64,000 nt of DNA from Companilactobacillus sp. (GCF_022484265.1 NZ_JAKVLR010000001.1:620001-684000), one strand, 5' to 3'. Shown: positions 8,050 through 16,548, numbered from the stretch's first letter. Notes: generated by a model not told the origin, from the letters alone. Translations and numbers: made by a program.

Positions 8050-9108
8050 TTATAATACAAATGCTCCGACTAGTCCTGCGACTAATCCGAATGCAAAGAC
8101 GCTTAATGCGGTAATTCCTAAACTCTTCCAACTTAAAACTGGTTTCAACAAAGCTAATGAAACGATGCTGACTGCAGGCAATGTCATCAGTAAGGCACCT
8201 GCTGGTCCACCAGTTAAACCTAAAGCAATCAATGCTTGAATAATTGGTATTTCACCCGCAGTTGGGATAACAAAAATTGTTCCAACTAATGCAAACAAGA
8301 GAACTGCTAACCAGCCGCTACTCAATCCGTTTTGAATAGCGGGGAAAAGTACGCCTTCAAACGTTCCTAGTAAAAAGACGATCACAACATAAGCTGGGAT
8401 ACTTTCAATAATCAAAGTGTAAAAAGCTTTCCACCAGCGCTTTAATAAACTCTCTGGATCTTCGTCAACTGGGTCGAAGTCAACGCCTTCAGGGACTTCA
8501 ACTTGTTTTTTCGTACTTAATTGACCGACCAAGGTAGCAATCGACAATACCATTAAGATTCCAAAAACAATTCTAAAAATAGTGTATTTCCATCCCAACA
8601 CTAACCCCATGAAAATCAAGGTTGCTGGGTTCAATAATGGATTGGCTAAAAAGAATGCCATGATGCTGTTGACTGAAGCCTTCGATCTTGACAATCCCAC
8701 AGTCACAGGCGCTGAACAACAAGTACACATCATAGTTGGTACACCCATCAAAGTACCGATTAAGGTATTTCTGAATCTAGTTCCACCGAGATATCTGCGG
8801 ACCCAACGTACTGGAATCAGCACTTGGACTAATGAGCCAACGATAATCGCTACTGCCAGTGCCTTCCAAACTGATAAAAAGTACGTGATAGTAAATGTAT
8901 AACCGGTCTTTAATGAGACCCCAGCAGATTTAGCACCAACGCCAGCAATGATCGAGTCACCAACTGAATGGGTCGATGCAGCGGTAATAGCCTTTCCGTA
9001 ATAAGGCCACCACTTAACGTAGAAAATCCCCAAGATAAAAATTGCAAAAAACAAGACTGCAAAAATTATTTGCTGCTTGTTTCGATGATTAGGAATCTGT
9101 CCTTCCAT
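8050..9108 (-). CDS. YraQ/ArsP-like (DUF318) permease
   Basis: The 352-residue membrane protein has about eight to ten hydrophobic segments and the family motif around MMCTCCSAPVTVGL (Cys 128, 130, 131) followed by FFLANPLLNPATLIFMG. A second half mirrors the first (PTAGEIPIIQALIALGLTGG). Family members are predicted permeases; some export organoarsenicals, but the substrate here is unknown. GGAGG lies seven bases before the ATG. It stands alone just after the IS3 element, reading towards it. Confidence 0.85.
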   Translation of the reverse strand: MEGQIPNHRNKQQIIFAVLFFAIFILGIFYVKWWPYYGKAITAASTHSVGDSIIAGVGAKSAGVSLKTGYTFTITYFLSVWKALAVAIIVGSLVQVLIPVRWVRRYLGGTRFRNTLIGTLMGVPTMMCTCCSAPVTVGLSRSKASVNSIMAFFLANPLLNPATLIFMGLVLGWKYTIFRIVFGILMVLSIATLVGQLSTKKQVEVPEGVDFDPVDEDPESLLKRWWKAFYTLIIESIPAYVVIVFLLGTFEGVLFPAIQNGLSSGWLAVLLFALVGTIFVIPTAGEIPIIQALIALGLTGGPAGALLMTLPAVSIVSLALLKPVLSWKSLGITALSVFAFGLVAGLVGAFVL

Positions 9109-9334
9109 AATAAATCCTCCCCAAAATGTATCCGTTTTCGTACTGTTAAATTATATGATTTTTTTCATAATTTTTCTACAACTTTGTGATTATTTTCATA
9201 CTGTAATCAATTTGTAAAACATTGATGTAGTATCATTTATCACTCTATAATCGATTTAAATTCAATTTATTGGCTATTTTTTTCACATTGTTTTGATCCT
9301 TGGAAGTCCTGGATTGACAACCCATTTCAGAAAA

Positions 9335-9362
9335 AAAGACCCGCCATATCAATGACGAGCCA
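9335..9362 (-). terminator. Terminator after the MetE-like gene
   Basis: A ten-pair stem with several G-U pairs (on the minus strand GGCTCGTCAT with ATGGCGGGTC) is followed by seven Ts. It lies 12 bases past the stop at 9374. Confidence 0.7.
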
Positions 9363-9373
9363 AAATTATTAGA

Positions 9374-10537
9374 TTAACAATGTCTCTCCCGTAAAATTTC
9401 TGCAGCGCTGGACATTGCGTTCATTTTCTTTTCAATTACATCGTATGAATTTAGCGAACGACTTGAGAATGTTGCAAAACCACAATCTGGATTTAACCAC
9501 ACTCTTTCAGGAGGCAGATACTCTAAAGCTTTTTCGGCTGAATTAACGATCGTATCCACGCTTTCGACTTCTTCGCTTCTTGGATTTACAACACCTAATC
9601 CTAAAGTAATCTTGTCCTTTAAGTCATTGTTCTCAAACAATGCTGAAATATCGCCGGCACGTGGTGTCGAGAATTCTAGCGTCAACATATTAGCATTGAT
9701 CGACTCAAAGAATTTACCTAATTTATCATATGAACCTGACAACAAGGTATCCTCTTTAGTGGTCCAATTTCCACGGCAAACATGAATCGAACCCAGCGTG
9801 TCAGTTCCGTTGATCTCTTCAAACAAAGGTGCAATCAAATCATGTGCAAAATTCAATTCTCGGTCAACCTTGACCTTCGCAGATAAGGCACCTCAGTAGA
9901 ATGAATTTTTAGAATCTGCATTATTAAACACAATATCCGACAAAATCGGCTCATCGATTTGGATCACGTCAACGCCGACGTCGATCAGACGATGGATCTC
10001 GTTAGTCAATAGCTTGACTACGTCTTGACCCAATTCGTGGCGATCTTCATAGAACTTGCCACTGATGTCCGGTAGCCACATCGATCTGGTCAGAAGATAT
10101 GGACTTGGCAAGGTTGCCTTGATTGGATGATCAGTCATAGTCTTCATCCGTTTGATCTCTTCATAATCTAGGATGCTGTCAGTCCCAATTTTATCGACTG
10201 CAACTGGATTATGAATATTGGTATCACTTGCGTCCATCGACTTAACGCTCTCTTCAAAGCTTTTCTTATCAGTAGTCTTTTCGGCCATTTCTTCCAGTGA
10301 CATCAGCTTAACGCCCTTGACCTTATTGGCAACAAATGACATGTAATTGTCACGAGATAACTCTCCATCAACGATTACGTCGATGCCTGAATCCTCTTCC
10401 AATTTAACAACGTCTTCCGTGTCTTTGAGCAACGTCTTTTGAAAGGCATCCTCATCACCATTTTTACGTGCATCAAGCAATTCCTTACTTCTGGGCATGC
10501 TTCCCATCAATGAAGTTGTGAACGGTTTGAATTTCAA
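9374..10537 (-). pseudogene. MetE-like cobalamin-independent methyltransferase, split by one in-frame TGA
   Basis: Two open stretches lie in the same frame, separated only by TGA at 9893-9895 (codon 215 of about 387). The first has the N-terminal part (TTSLMGSMPRSKEL, VIVDGELSRDNY, VIQIDEPILSD). The second has all zinc ligands of the MetE family: His252 and Cys254 (IHVCRGNW), Glu288 (LTLEF) and Cys352 (NPDCGFA). The protein belongs to the short MetE-like group that transfers methyl groups to thiols such as homocysteine. The start is TTG at 10537 behind GGAGG. No other damage is seen, so this is a very young pseudogene or a recoded stop. It follows the YedF-like gene in the same direction. Confidence 0.8.
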
Positions 10538-10591
10538 GATAGTTCCTCCTTTCAGTTTTCATTAATTAAAATTTAGTCCTCACACGTAATA

Positions 10592-10621
10592 ACACCATAA
10601 AGCTTGAATACTTTATGGTGT
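10592..10621 (-). terminator. Hairpin between the YedF-like and MetE-like genes
   Basis: Perfect 11-bp arms ACACCATAAAG and CTTTATGGTGT enclose an 8-base loop. The following T-run is weak, so this may be a partial terminator or mRNA-processing hairpin that sets relative expression of the two genes. Confidence 0.55.
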
Positions 10622-10655
10622 CATTAACTCATGCTAATTTTTTAACACAATCTGT

Positions 10656-10991
10656 TTATGGATGTACAAGCGTATTGTCAGAAGCTAGGATATCAACAAC
10701 TTCTGGCATTGTTGTGATTCCGCCAACACCAATTTGGTCTCCCATTTCGTAGTAATCTGTACAAATACCACAAGAAAGTACATTTACGCCACTGTCAGCT
10801 AGTGCCTTTAAATCATTGAGTGATTCGGCATTCTTTTTAGCCAACTTAACTCCCAAGCCATACATAACTAAGTTTTCTGGTTTCTCTTTTCTCTCAGTCA
10901 ATGTATGGATAAATGCGAGCATCAGATTTTCCGTTAATGCTTTGTCTCCTGATCCCATTTCAGTACTAGTTAATAACACATCGTAAGCCAT
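10656..10991 (-). CDS. DsrE-family protein resembling the C-terminal domain of YedF
   Basis: The 111-residue protein matches the DsrE-like half of YedF: the start AYDVLLTSTEMGSGD, then MYGLGVKLAKKNAESL, then NVLSCGICTDYYEMGDQI with two Cys, then GGITTMPEVVDIL. YedF-type proteins are sulfur/selenium-handling and often occur with selenium genes (family knowledge); the TusA-like N-terminal domain of YedF is absent. The start is set by GGGGAG seven bases upstream. It precedes the MetE-like gene by about 120 bases and is probably co-transcribed, which suggests a role in sulfur transfer. The exact role is unknown. Confidence 0.8.
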   Translation of the reverse strand: MAYDVLLTSTEMGSGDKALTENLMLAFIHTLTERKEKPENLVMYGLGVKLAKKNAESLNDLKALADSGVNVLSCGICTDYYEMGDQIGVGGITTMPEVVDILASDNTLVHP

Positions 10992-11151
10992 AAATATTCT
11001 CCCCTTTTCTTGATTTACAAGTTCATTGTATCACAAAGATGGCTTTTTAAAAACGCTTTCATAAAACGATATGTAATCCCTTTTTGTTGCCAGAAAAGTA
11101 ATTGGAAAATATAAATATTTTTGTGAAAAATTGAACTAGATTTTTCAAAAT

Positions 11152-11181
11152 AAAAAAAATACAAGCATAATTGCTCGTATC
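11152..11181 (-). terminator. Terminator after the TVP38 gene
   Basis: On the minus strand ATACGAGCA pairs with TGCTTGTAT across a short loop and is followed by eight Ts; it starts right after the stop at 11185. Confidence 0.8.
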
Positions 11182-11184
11182 TTT

Positions 11185-11859
11185 TTATTCTGTAACATCT
11201 CGATCATCATAATTACGATTAACTAAATAAACTGCTATCAGCATCACTGCAATGATTGCAACTATCCAGACGAGGAGTTGATAATGGCTTTCGATCAAAG
11301 CTGCTCCTCCGCATGAATAAATGATGGCCATTGGTAAACTCCCGATCACTGTCGCAATGACAATTGATTTTCTTGAAAGTTTCACATCTGAGACTGTCAA
11401 ACTGATCACTGAAGTTGGAATAAACGGGATCATGTAGCCTAAAATGATACCTATCATGGGATATTTGATTTTCTGTATTGCCTTGATTATCCGTGGAGTC
11501 TTTTTAACATCAGCTTTCTCATGAAAATACATGAAGATTCGTTGGGCTAATAAGTTCCCAGCGATGATTCCGATTGCGTTGATCAGAGAACCAACCACTT
11601 GGCCAAAAACGACGCCAGTTAAAATCGCCACGACTGAAACTGGCGTGCCAGGAACGATCGAAAATCCAGCTAACAGAAAAAATAATAAAATAGCATCTGT
11701 TGGTGTTTGCTTTCGTAATTGACTCAAAAAATCCATTTGGTTCAAAGACGACATTGCCGCAGTAATGGTCTTAAATTCCCTCACTCCAAAAAACACCAAC
11801 AGTATCACCAATATTACCGCCAGTATAATCATGAGTTTCTTTGATCTTTTTAACGTCAT
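11185..11859 (-). CDS. TVP38/TMEM64-family (DedA-like) membrane protein
   Basis: The 224-residue protein has an N-terminal anchor, then the SNARE-associated/DedA core: FSIVPGTPVSVVAILTGVVFG, then INAIGIIAGNLLAQRIF, then PFIPTSVISLTVSDVKLS, then further membrane segments. The family is linked to lipid scrambling or transport and membrane homeostasis; no substrate can be read here. It is a single-gene unit with its own terminator. Confidence 0.85.
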   Translation of the reverse strand: MTLKRSKKLMIILAVILVILLVFFGVREFKTITAAMSSLNQMDFLSQLRKQTPTDAILLFFLLAGFSIVPGTPVSVVAILTGVVFGQVVGSLINAIGIIAGNLLAQRIFMYFHEKADVKKTPRIIKAIQKIKYPMIGIILGYMIPFIPTSVISLTVSDVKLSRKSIVIATVIGSLPMAIIYSCGGAALIESHYQLLVWIVAIIAVMLIAVYLVNRNYDDRDVTE

Positions 11860-11907
11860 ATGATCCCCTACTATCTATAAATAACTATGACTTCAGTATA
11901 AACAAAA

Positions 11908-11932
11908 AAGCATTCAAATAAACTGAATGCTT
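11908..11932 (-). terminator. Terminator between 11859 and 11960
   Basis: Arms AAGCATTCA and TGAATGCTT enclose a 7-base loop; on the minus strand a T-run follows, ending the small gene upstream. Confidence 0.8.
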
Positions 11933-11959
11933 GAGTAATAATAATAAATTTATGCGATT

Positions 11960-12226
11960 TTAACTAACGCTATCAACAGTATATGTTTCAATTGGCAATT
12001 CTGTCATGCATTGTTTCATGAAACGATGTAGTTCTTGGTTGGTCAACAATTTCATATCAAAGATTTTATGCGATTTTTTGCAGCTGACCATTTTTCCAGA
12101 GCTTTGTTCAATATACATTGTTGTAGTGGATTTGTCCGTATTTCTGACTACCTGAAGTCTTAAGAATTTATCTTTGCTATAGTGTTTTTCAAATTCTTGT
12201 ACAAACTGATCTGTTTCTCTCATCAT
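11960..12226 (-). CDS. Small uncharacterised protein, paralogue of 16252-16548
   Basis: The 88-residue soluble protein begins MMRETDQFVQEFEKHYSKDKF. I do not recognise the family. Its N-terminal third (FVQEFEKHYSKDKFLRLQVV) aligns with FISEFKKGYNKDTFNSLEVV of the gene at 16252, so the two are paralogues about 4 kb apart. The ATG at 12226 lies five bases behind AAGGG; a GTG at 12232 is too close to that site. No membrane segment or signal peptide. Function unknown. Confidence 0.65.
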   Translation of the reverse strand: MMRETDQFVQEFEKHYSKDKFLRLQVVRNTDKSTTTMYIEQSSGKMVSCKKSHKIFDMKLLTNQELHRFMKQCMTELPIETYTVDSVS

Positions 12227-12232
12227 AATCAC

Positions 12233-12944
12233 CCTTACTTTTACTCAACCTTCCTGAGTGAAATCAATCGTAAATAGAATTATTTTTAAATGGATTAATA
12301 TAATTTTATTTATCTACAACATTATAATAACTTATCACTAGATAAATATTAGGTCATTTTTTGTAAAAAATATTTGTGGTATATTCATTGAATTTAAATA
12401 ATTATTTTTATTAATTTACCAAAATGGTCTAACAAATATCGTTGTAATATCAGGCTATGAACAAATTGGACTAGTTAATGATATATATGTTAATTTTGTT
12501 CATAATTCACGTCTAATCCTGTCAATAAACGGTGATTTTGAGCGAAAACTAGATAGAGTTTTTCTGAAATGGTCTATTTCAAGATCGGTAAATATATTTA
12601 TTCAAACATAGTAGTTTTAAATCACTAAACGGTCATAAAATGTGGTTGTTCTCAGATAGAGGTACTTGTGGTTTCTACCAACGATCATAGTATTTCGATT
12701 GAGGACTACTAAAGCAATTTGTTTGTAATTTCAAATATTATTTCATGTGTTTCTCCCCAATAATTTCTCGCCCTCTTTTATTCAAAGAGGACTTTTTTAT
12801 GCACTTTTCATCAATTTTAATTAGATAAATTGACTAATACTTTCTGTTATTTTAAAATAATGGCAATTAATAAACCAAGTATTTCGTGTTCAGATTGTCC
12901 AAACACTGATGACAGTAAAAGCTGAATGTATGGGGGAGATTACG
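12233..12944. other. Long intergenic region with an orphan terminator
   Basis: No open frame of note. It contains an extended -10-like TGGTATATT (12377-12385) and, 390 bases later, a plus-strand intrinsic terminator (12772-12798) with no coding region in front of it. The stretch between could make a small RNA. Confidence 0.5.
12772..12798 (+). terminator. Orphan plus-strand terminator
   Basis: CCTCTTT (12772-12778) pairs with AAAGAGG (12784-12790), followed by AC and six Ts. No plus-strand gene lies upstream within the intergenic space, so it must end an unannotated transcript or act on the small gene region. Confidence 0.75.
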
Positions 12945-13055
12945 ATGACCAAGATCAAAGATTTCTTCAGAAAAATGTTTCGGATCAGTAAAACTATTAG
13001 AAGTGTCAAAGAACGGGAGATACTCTCGGAATTAGAAGCAGAGAATCGTAAATAA
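12945..13055 (+). CDS. 36-residue small protein, paralogue of 29541-29648
   Basis: ATG at 12945 lies six bases behind GGGGGAG; the frame encodes 36 residues beginning MTKIKDFFRKMFRISK and ending EILSELEAENRK. The first half is a basic amphipathic helix and the end is acidic. The last 17 residues share VK, L, EL and AEN positions with a 35-residue protein encoded at 29541-29648. A strong terminator follows 15 bases after the stop, so this is a compact complete unit. The family is not one I can name. Confidence 0.7.
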   Translation: MTKIKDFFRKMFRISKTIRSVKEREILSELEAENRK

Positions 13056-13069
13056 GCTACGTATAGTTA

Positions 13070-13100
13070 ATGCCCACACCAATAAGGTGTGGGCATTTTT
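13070..13100 (+). terminator. Terminator of the 36-residue gene
   Basis: Perfect 11-bp arms ATGCCCACACC and GGTGTGGGCAT, loop AATAA, then five Ts. Confidence 0.9.
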
Positions 13101-13343
13101 GGTATACATCATAGTTGGCAGCATTATTTTGGAAAGACTTGTTTTTAGTAGTTTTTCAACTGTAATTTCCTTTTTAAAAAAATATTGGTCTAATTAATCT
13201 TGAAATCTCTCAAAATTTTATTTATTTTTTTGATTCATTTTTATAGTTTATTTTGTAAATAAAGTGTAATATTATTTTAATATAAAATTTATCATGCGAT
13301 ATATGGTTTTAAGGGGGTAAAAATCATACATATCTTTACCAAT

Positions 13344-14228
13344 GTGTTGCTAGTGCTCTCACTGACGACATTCATTTGTTATTTACTGTGGTTCTCGATC
13401 TTCAATTTTGAAAGGGTTCGAAATGTTAAAAGTCATAAGGGTAACGACCAATATGATTTATACATCATGGTGCCCTTACTCAACGAGGAAAACACCATTT
13501 TCTCATATGTTAACAACTTGATTAATGAACTAAATTCGGTGCATTCCACAATTCGGCCAAACATCGTTTTGATCGATGATGCCTCAAGTGACCGAACATT
13601 AGAGAACTTACACATCATCCGTGATGCCACTATGGGTATCCGGACTAACGTTTACGTATTGGAACGAAAATTTCCAAACGCACAACAAGGAAAAGGCGCT
13701 TCATTAAATTACGGTCTGGATTTTATTTCCAGCCTTGAACATCAATACGACCAACAACATACCATTATCGGAATTATCGATGCTGATGGTTTCATGTCAT
13801 CAAAAGATATGACCAATATTATAGGTACATTTGAAAACAATCCGGTCGGCATGGTGCAAAGTGCCGTAGCCATGAATCGTCGTGAATATAACTGGCTATC
13901 AAGGATGCAGGATACCGAATTTTTAGGGGCCAACTCTTTCATGCAAGAAAGTCGCAATCGTCTTGGCCAGGCTATTGCCAGTGGAAATGGACAATTTCTC
14001 ACCATGGAAATGGCTCTAAATGTCCGTTGGGGAAATTCGTTATTAGAGGACTTCGAATTCACTGTCAGAGGCCTGTTTCAAAACTATCGAGCAATCTTCT
14101 TACCTAGCGCAATCGTTTGCAATCCTGGTTGCGATAACCTTACTGATTTTGATGACTGTTGCAACTTGGAAAGGTTCTACCATGACTGGAGACCTTGGAT
14201 TGGCGATTTTTTCAATGATCCTAGTTAG
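13344..14228 (+). CDS. Membrane-anchored family 2 glycosyltransferase, apparently damaged
   Basis: The product has one N-terminal membrane helix and a GT-A domain: YIMVPLLNEENTI, VLIDDASSD, GIIDADGFM (DxD), and LLEDFEFTVRG (the ED motif). The QxxRW motif and the C-terminal membrane helices normally following are missing; after FLPSAIV the sequence becomes unrelated and stops. The strong site AAGGGGG (13311-13317) sits 26 bases before GTG 13344 but at ideal distance from in-frame ATC/ATA codons at 13323-13328, which suggests a mutated or non-standard start. It overlaps the next gene by 47 bases. Likely a decaying polysaccharide-type transferase. Confidence 0.7.
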   Translation: MLLVLSLTTFICYLLWFSIFNFERVRNVKSHKGNDQYDLYIMVPLLNEENTIFSYVNNLINELNSVHSTIRPNIVLIDDASSDRTLENLHIIRDATMGIRTNVYVLERKFPNAQQGKGASLNYGLDFISSLEHQYDQQHTIIGIIDADGFMSSKDMTNIIGTFENNPVGMVQSAVAMNRREYNWLSRMQDTEFLGANSFMQESRNRLGQAIASGNGQFLTMEMALNVRWGNSLLEDFEFTVRGLFQNYRAIFLPSAIVCNPGCDNLTDFDDCCNLERFYHDWRPWIGDFFNDPS

Positions 14229-15621
14229 TTCGCTGTTGTTTGCCTTTGCATATTTAACCGCCTCATATATCAGCGACAAATCATTTGTTTTCTTAGTTCT
14301 AGTGTTACTGGCAATCGCTTTGATAAAAGTTTTCCTCGTCTTGACCTATCGGATCGGACCCACATCTGATTATTGGAATTACCATTATTTAGCATATGCT
14401 AGAGCTTCGGGAATTCCTTGGACACGTAACATGCTAGGCGTTAATTCATCATGGCCACATGTATTGAATATCGCCTTTCTATACTCGATCCCATACTCAT
14501 TAATTGGGACTAACTTCATCACTTCTCAAATTCTAAATATCGTGATCACATTCTTTGACGGACTACTATTTTACAAATTATGTGCATCGATCATAAATAA
14601 ACAAGCTGGAATTTTCTCAGCATTAATTTTTTCACTAATTCCATCTTACTTTTTATACAGTATTTTAAATGGCGCCGAACCGATGTTTTTAACATTTGCC
14701 TTGGGGCTATTGATCACGTTTAATACTTTCTTTAGTCGGACTGAAAATAGTTCTAATTTAAGATGGTTCACTAGTGTACTCAGTATGACTGTCTTATCGA
14801 TACTCGCCTACATGGTCAGACCGACAATCACGATTTGGTTAGTCGCCGGCCTCCTTTTCTTAATGTTTAAACGCGATACGAAAAAAATTCCGGCAATATT
14901 AAGATTAAAACGCTACCTTTACTACTTTGGATTTTTCGCAGTCTTTATGGTCTTTAGTTCATTATCGGCTAATATTTATTCAGCAGTTTACGGACTTCAG
15001 CTAGGTTCAAATCAGACTTTAAACAAATATAGTTTAGCAACTGGTACATCGCCAGAAACATCAGGTGCTTACGATAAAAGTATTTACGGCATCATGAATG
15101 ACAACTATAAGAAATATTCCGATCAAACTGATATGGACAAGCATATTGATTCCGAGCTTAATCGTAGGATTCACGACAATGTAAATAATTTGAACACTCA
15201 TGGAAAATGGGGAATCTTCCTCGATCAAAAATATACTCGGTTCGCTGCTGAAGACTACGGTTACGACTGGCTGCTATACAACACTTATAAGAACAATCGT
15301 CATGCTGCTACCTTCTATTCTATGAAAAAACCATTGGTTTCATTATCGGTCATTTTCTTTGAGTTTATCTTAGTGTCAGCAATTATCACGATGAGTTTTA
15401 TCTTATTATTTGCACCAGTACTACCGCGTGGAGTTCTGATTCAAAACAAATTATTTTATTTTTCATTGTTGCTAGATGGCTTTATTCTAGGTTCAATGAT
15501 CTTTGAAGTTCAGGGTCGTTACCATTCAATTCTCTATATCCCACTGATTTTAATACTTGGTTTGGGAGTGCAAATACTTACTGAACGGTCCCATAAATGG
15601 AATTTAACTTTGACGATATAA
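14182..15621 (+). CDS. Multi-membrane glycosyltransferase-like protein (GT39/ArnT type)
   Basis: About 479 residues with 10 or more membrane segments. The early luminal loop YRIGPTSDYWNYHYLAYA has the acidic residue seen in PMT/ArnT-like transferases that use lipid-linked sugars. GVNSSWPHVLNIAFLYSIPY and FYKLCASIINKQAGIFSALI follow the usual PMT_2 order. The start at 14182 is chosen because GGAAAGG lies seven bases upstream; a TTG 33 bases earlier is possible. It probably forms one unit with the preceding GT2 gene in surface glycan assembly. The acceptor is unknown. Confidence 0.75.
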   Translation: MTGDLGLAIFSMILVSSLLFAFAYLTASYISDKSFVFLVLVLLAIALIKVFLVLTYRIGPTSDYWNYHYLAYARASGIPWTRNMLGVNSSWPHVLNIAFLYSIPYSLIGTNFITSQILNIVITFFDGLLFYKLCASIINKQAGIFSALIFSLIPSYFLYSILNGAEPMFLTFALGLLITFNTFFSRTENSSNLRWFTSVLSMTVLSILAYMVRPTITIWLVAGLLFLMFKRDTKKIPAILRLKRYLYYFGFFAVFMVFSSLSANIYSAVYGLQLGSNQTLNKYSLATGTSPETSGAYDKSIYGIMNDNYKKYSDQTDMDKHIDSELNRRIHDNVNNLNTHGKWGIFLDQKYTRFAAEDYGYDWLLYNTYKNNRHAATFYSMKKPLVSLSVIFFEFILVSAIITMSFILLFAPVLPRGVLIQNKLFYFSLLLDGFILGSMIFEVQGRYHSILYIPLILILGLGVQILTERSHKWNLTLTI

Positions 15622-15627
15622 ATAAAA

Positions 15628-15661
15628 AGAAGTCGAGATCAATGATCTCGGCTTCTTTTTT
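15628..15661. terminator. Bidirectional terminator
   Basis: Arms AGAAGTCGAGATC and GATCTCGGCTTCT with T-runs on both strands. It ends the glycosyltransferase gene on plus and would also end the small minus-strand gene at 15707-15820. Confidence 0.85.
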
Positions 15662-15706
15662 CCCAAATGTTTAACTAAATAATATGCTGGAAACAAAATT
15701 ATGACA

Positions 15707-15820
15707 TTAGTTTGATGATGTCAATCCACTGAACAATGATGAGAACAATGAACTGAAGGCTGAACCAATACTAGAATTAAATGTGGACAATGATGACCAT
15801 AGATTTGATAATAGTGTCAT
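15707..15820 (-). CDS. 37-residue Ser/Leu/Phe-rich peptide
   Basis: Minus-strand ATG at 15820 lies behind TTAGGAG at good spacing; the frame reads MTLLSNLWSSLSTFNSS, then IGSAFSSLFSSLFSGLTSSN and stops. Hydrophobic residues recur every three to four positions, which would give an amphipathic helix with almost no charge. A terminator with minus-strand T-run lies about 46 bases downstream, so start site, frame and terminator form a complete unit. No family recognised; it could be a membrane-active or signalling peptide, or chance. Confidence 0.45.
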   Translation of the reverse strand: MTLLSNLWSSLSTFNSSIGSAFSSLFSSLFSGLTSSN

Positions 15821-16251
15821 AATATTTGCTCCTAACTTATTAAATTTGTTGTACAACGCATTTATATTAGCACTTTGCAAAAATCATATCAAATAAATTC
15901 CGGTTTTTCGCAATTAATCGCCATAATCATAATATATTCTTAAATCGAATTAAATCATCAAAAATACGAACATGATACTTAATTAATTTTGACTATAAAC
16001 AAAAATCCCCCTACTCATAAAAATGAATAGGGGAATCTTTGTGTTGGTAAAAAGGTATTACATGTACTACCGAAAAACTATGAATCTTTGATAAATGAAT
16101 CTCATTTATCTAATTACATTATCGCTATTTCGGAAATATATGTCTACATTTTTAACCTAAATTTAAATAAAATAATTCAAATATAATGGTGCTGTAACAC
16201 AAATTACAACTATGTTAATAAATGTAATGATATAAGCAATGATAGCGCTTT
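15821..16251. other. Intergenic region between two minus-strand small genes
   Basis: AT-rich DNA with a terminator-like hairpin at 16004-16036. A short minus-strand hydrophobic frame just past the stop of the gene at 16252 lacks a normal start codon and is not called. Confidence 0.5.
16004..16036 (-). terminator. Terminator downstream of the 16252-16548 gene
   Basis: On the minus strand CCCCTATTCAT pairs with ATGAGTAGGGG (one internal mismatch) and is followed by ATTTTTG. It would leave a long 3' untranslated region of about 215 bases. Confidence 0.6.
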
Positions 16252-16548
16252 TTATTTGGAAAATTGCACGTAATTTGACATTGCTTTCCCCGATCGTTCT
16301 CGTAGATAATATCCATCAAACGGAAGTTGTTTAGATGCTTCATTTAAAATTACATTCACTGAAGTTGTATTCATTGGTGAAATTGAGTAGATCCGTTTCA
16401 TTTCATCTTCAGCGGGTTTATTTTGTTTAATAAATATTGATGATTGATCTAATAAATCGTTATTTACGACTTCTAGACTATTAAACGTGTCCTTGTTATA
16501 TCCCTTTTTGAATTCGCTAATAAAATCGTCCAAAATTACTTTATTCAT
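16252..16548 (-). CDS. Small uncharacterised protein, paralogue of 11960-12226
   Basis: The 98-residue protein begins MNKVILDDFISEFKKGYNKD. The ATG at 16548 is preferred because AGGGG lies seven bases upstream; a longer frame starting at 16599 has no such site. The N-terminal third matches the protein at 11960. The C-terminal part (QLPFDGYYLRERSGKAMS) has no counterpart I recognise. Soluble, no signal peptide. Function unknown. Confidence 0.65.
   Translation of the reverse strand: MNKVILDDFISEFKKGYNKDTFNSLEVVNNDLLDQSSIFIKQNKPAEDEMKRIYSISPMNTTSVNVILNEASKQLPFDGYYLRERSGKAMSNYVQFSK

Noticed and set aside
16130..16255. Minus-strand hydrophobic peptide frame (AIIAYIITFINIVVICVTA) just past the gene at 16252
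   Set aside because: Looks like a membrane peptide but has no ATG, GTG or TTG start in frame and no ribosome site.
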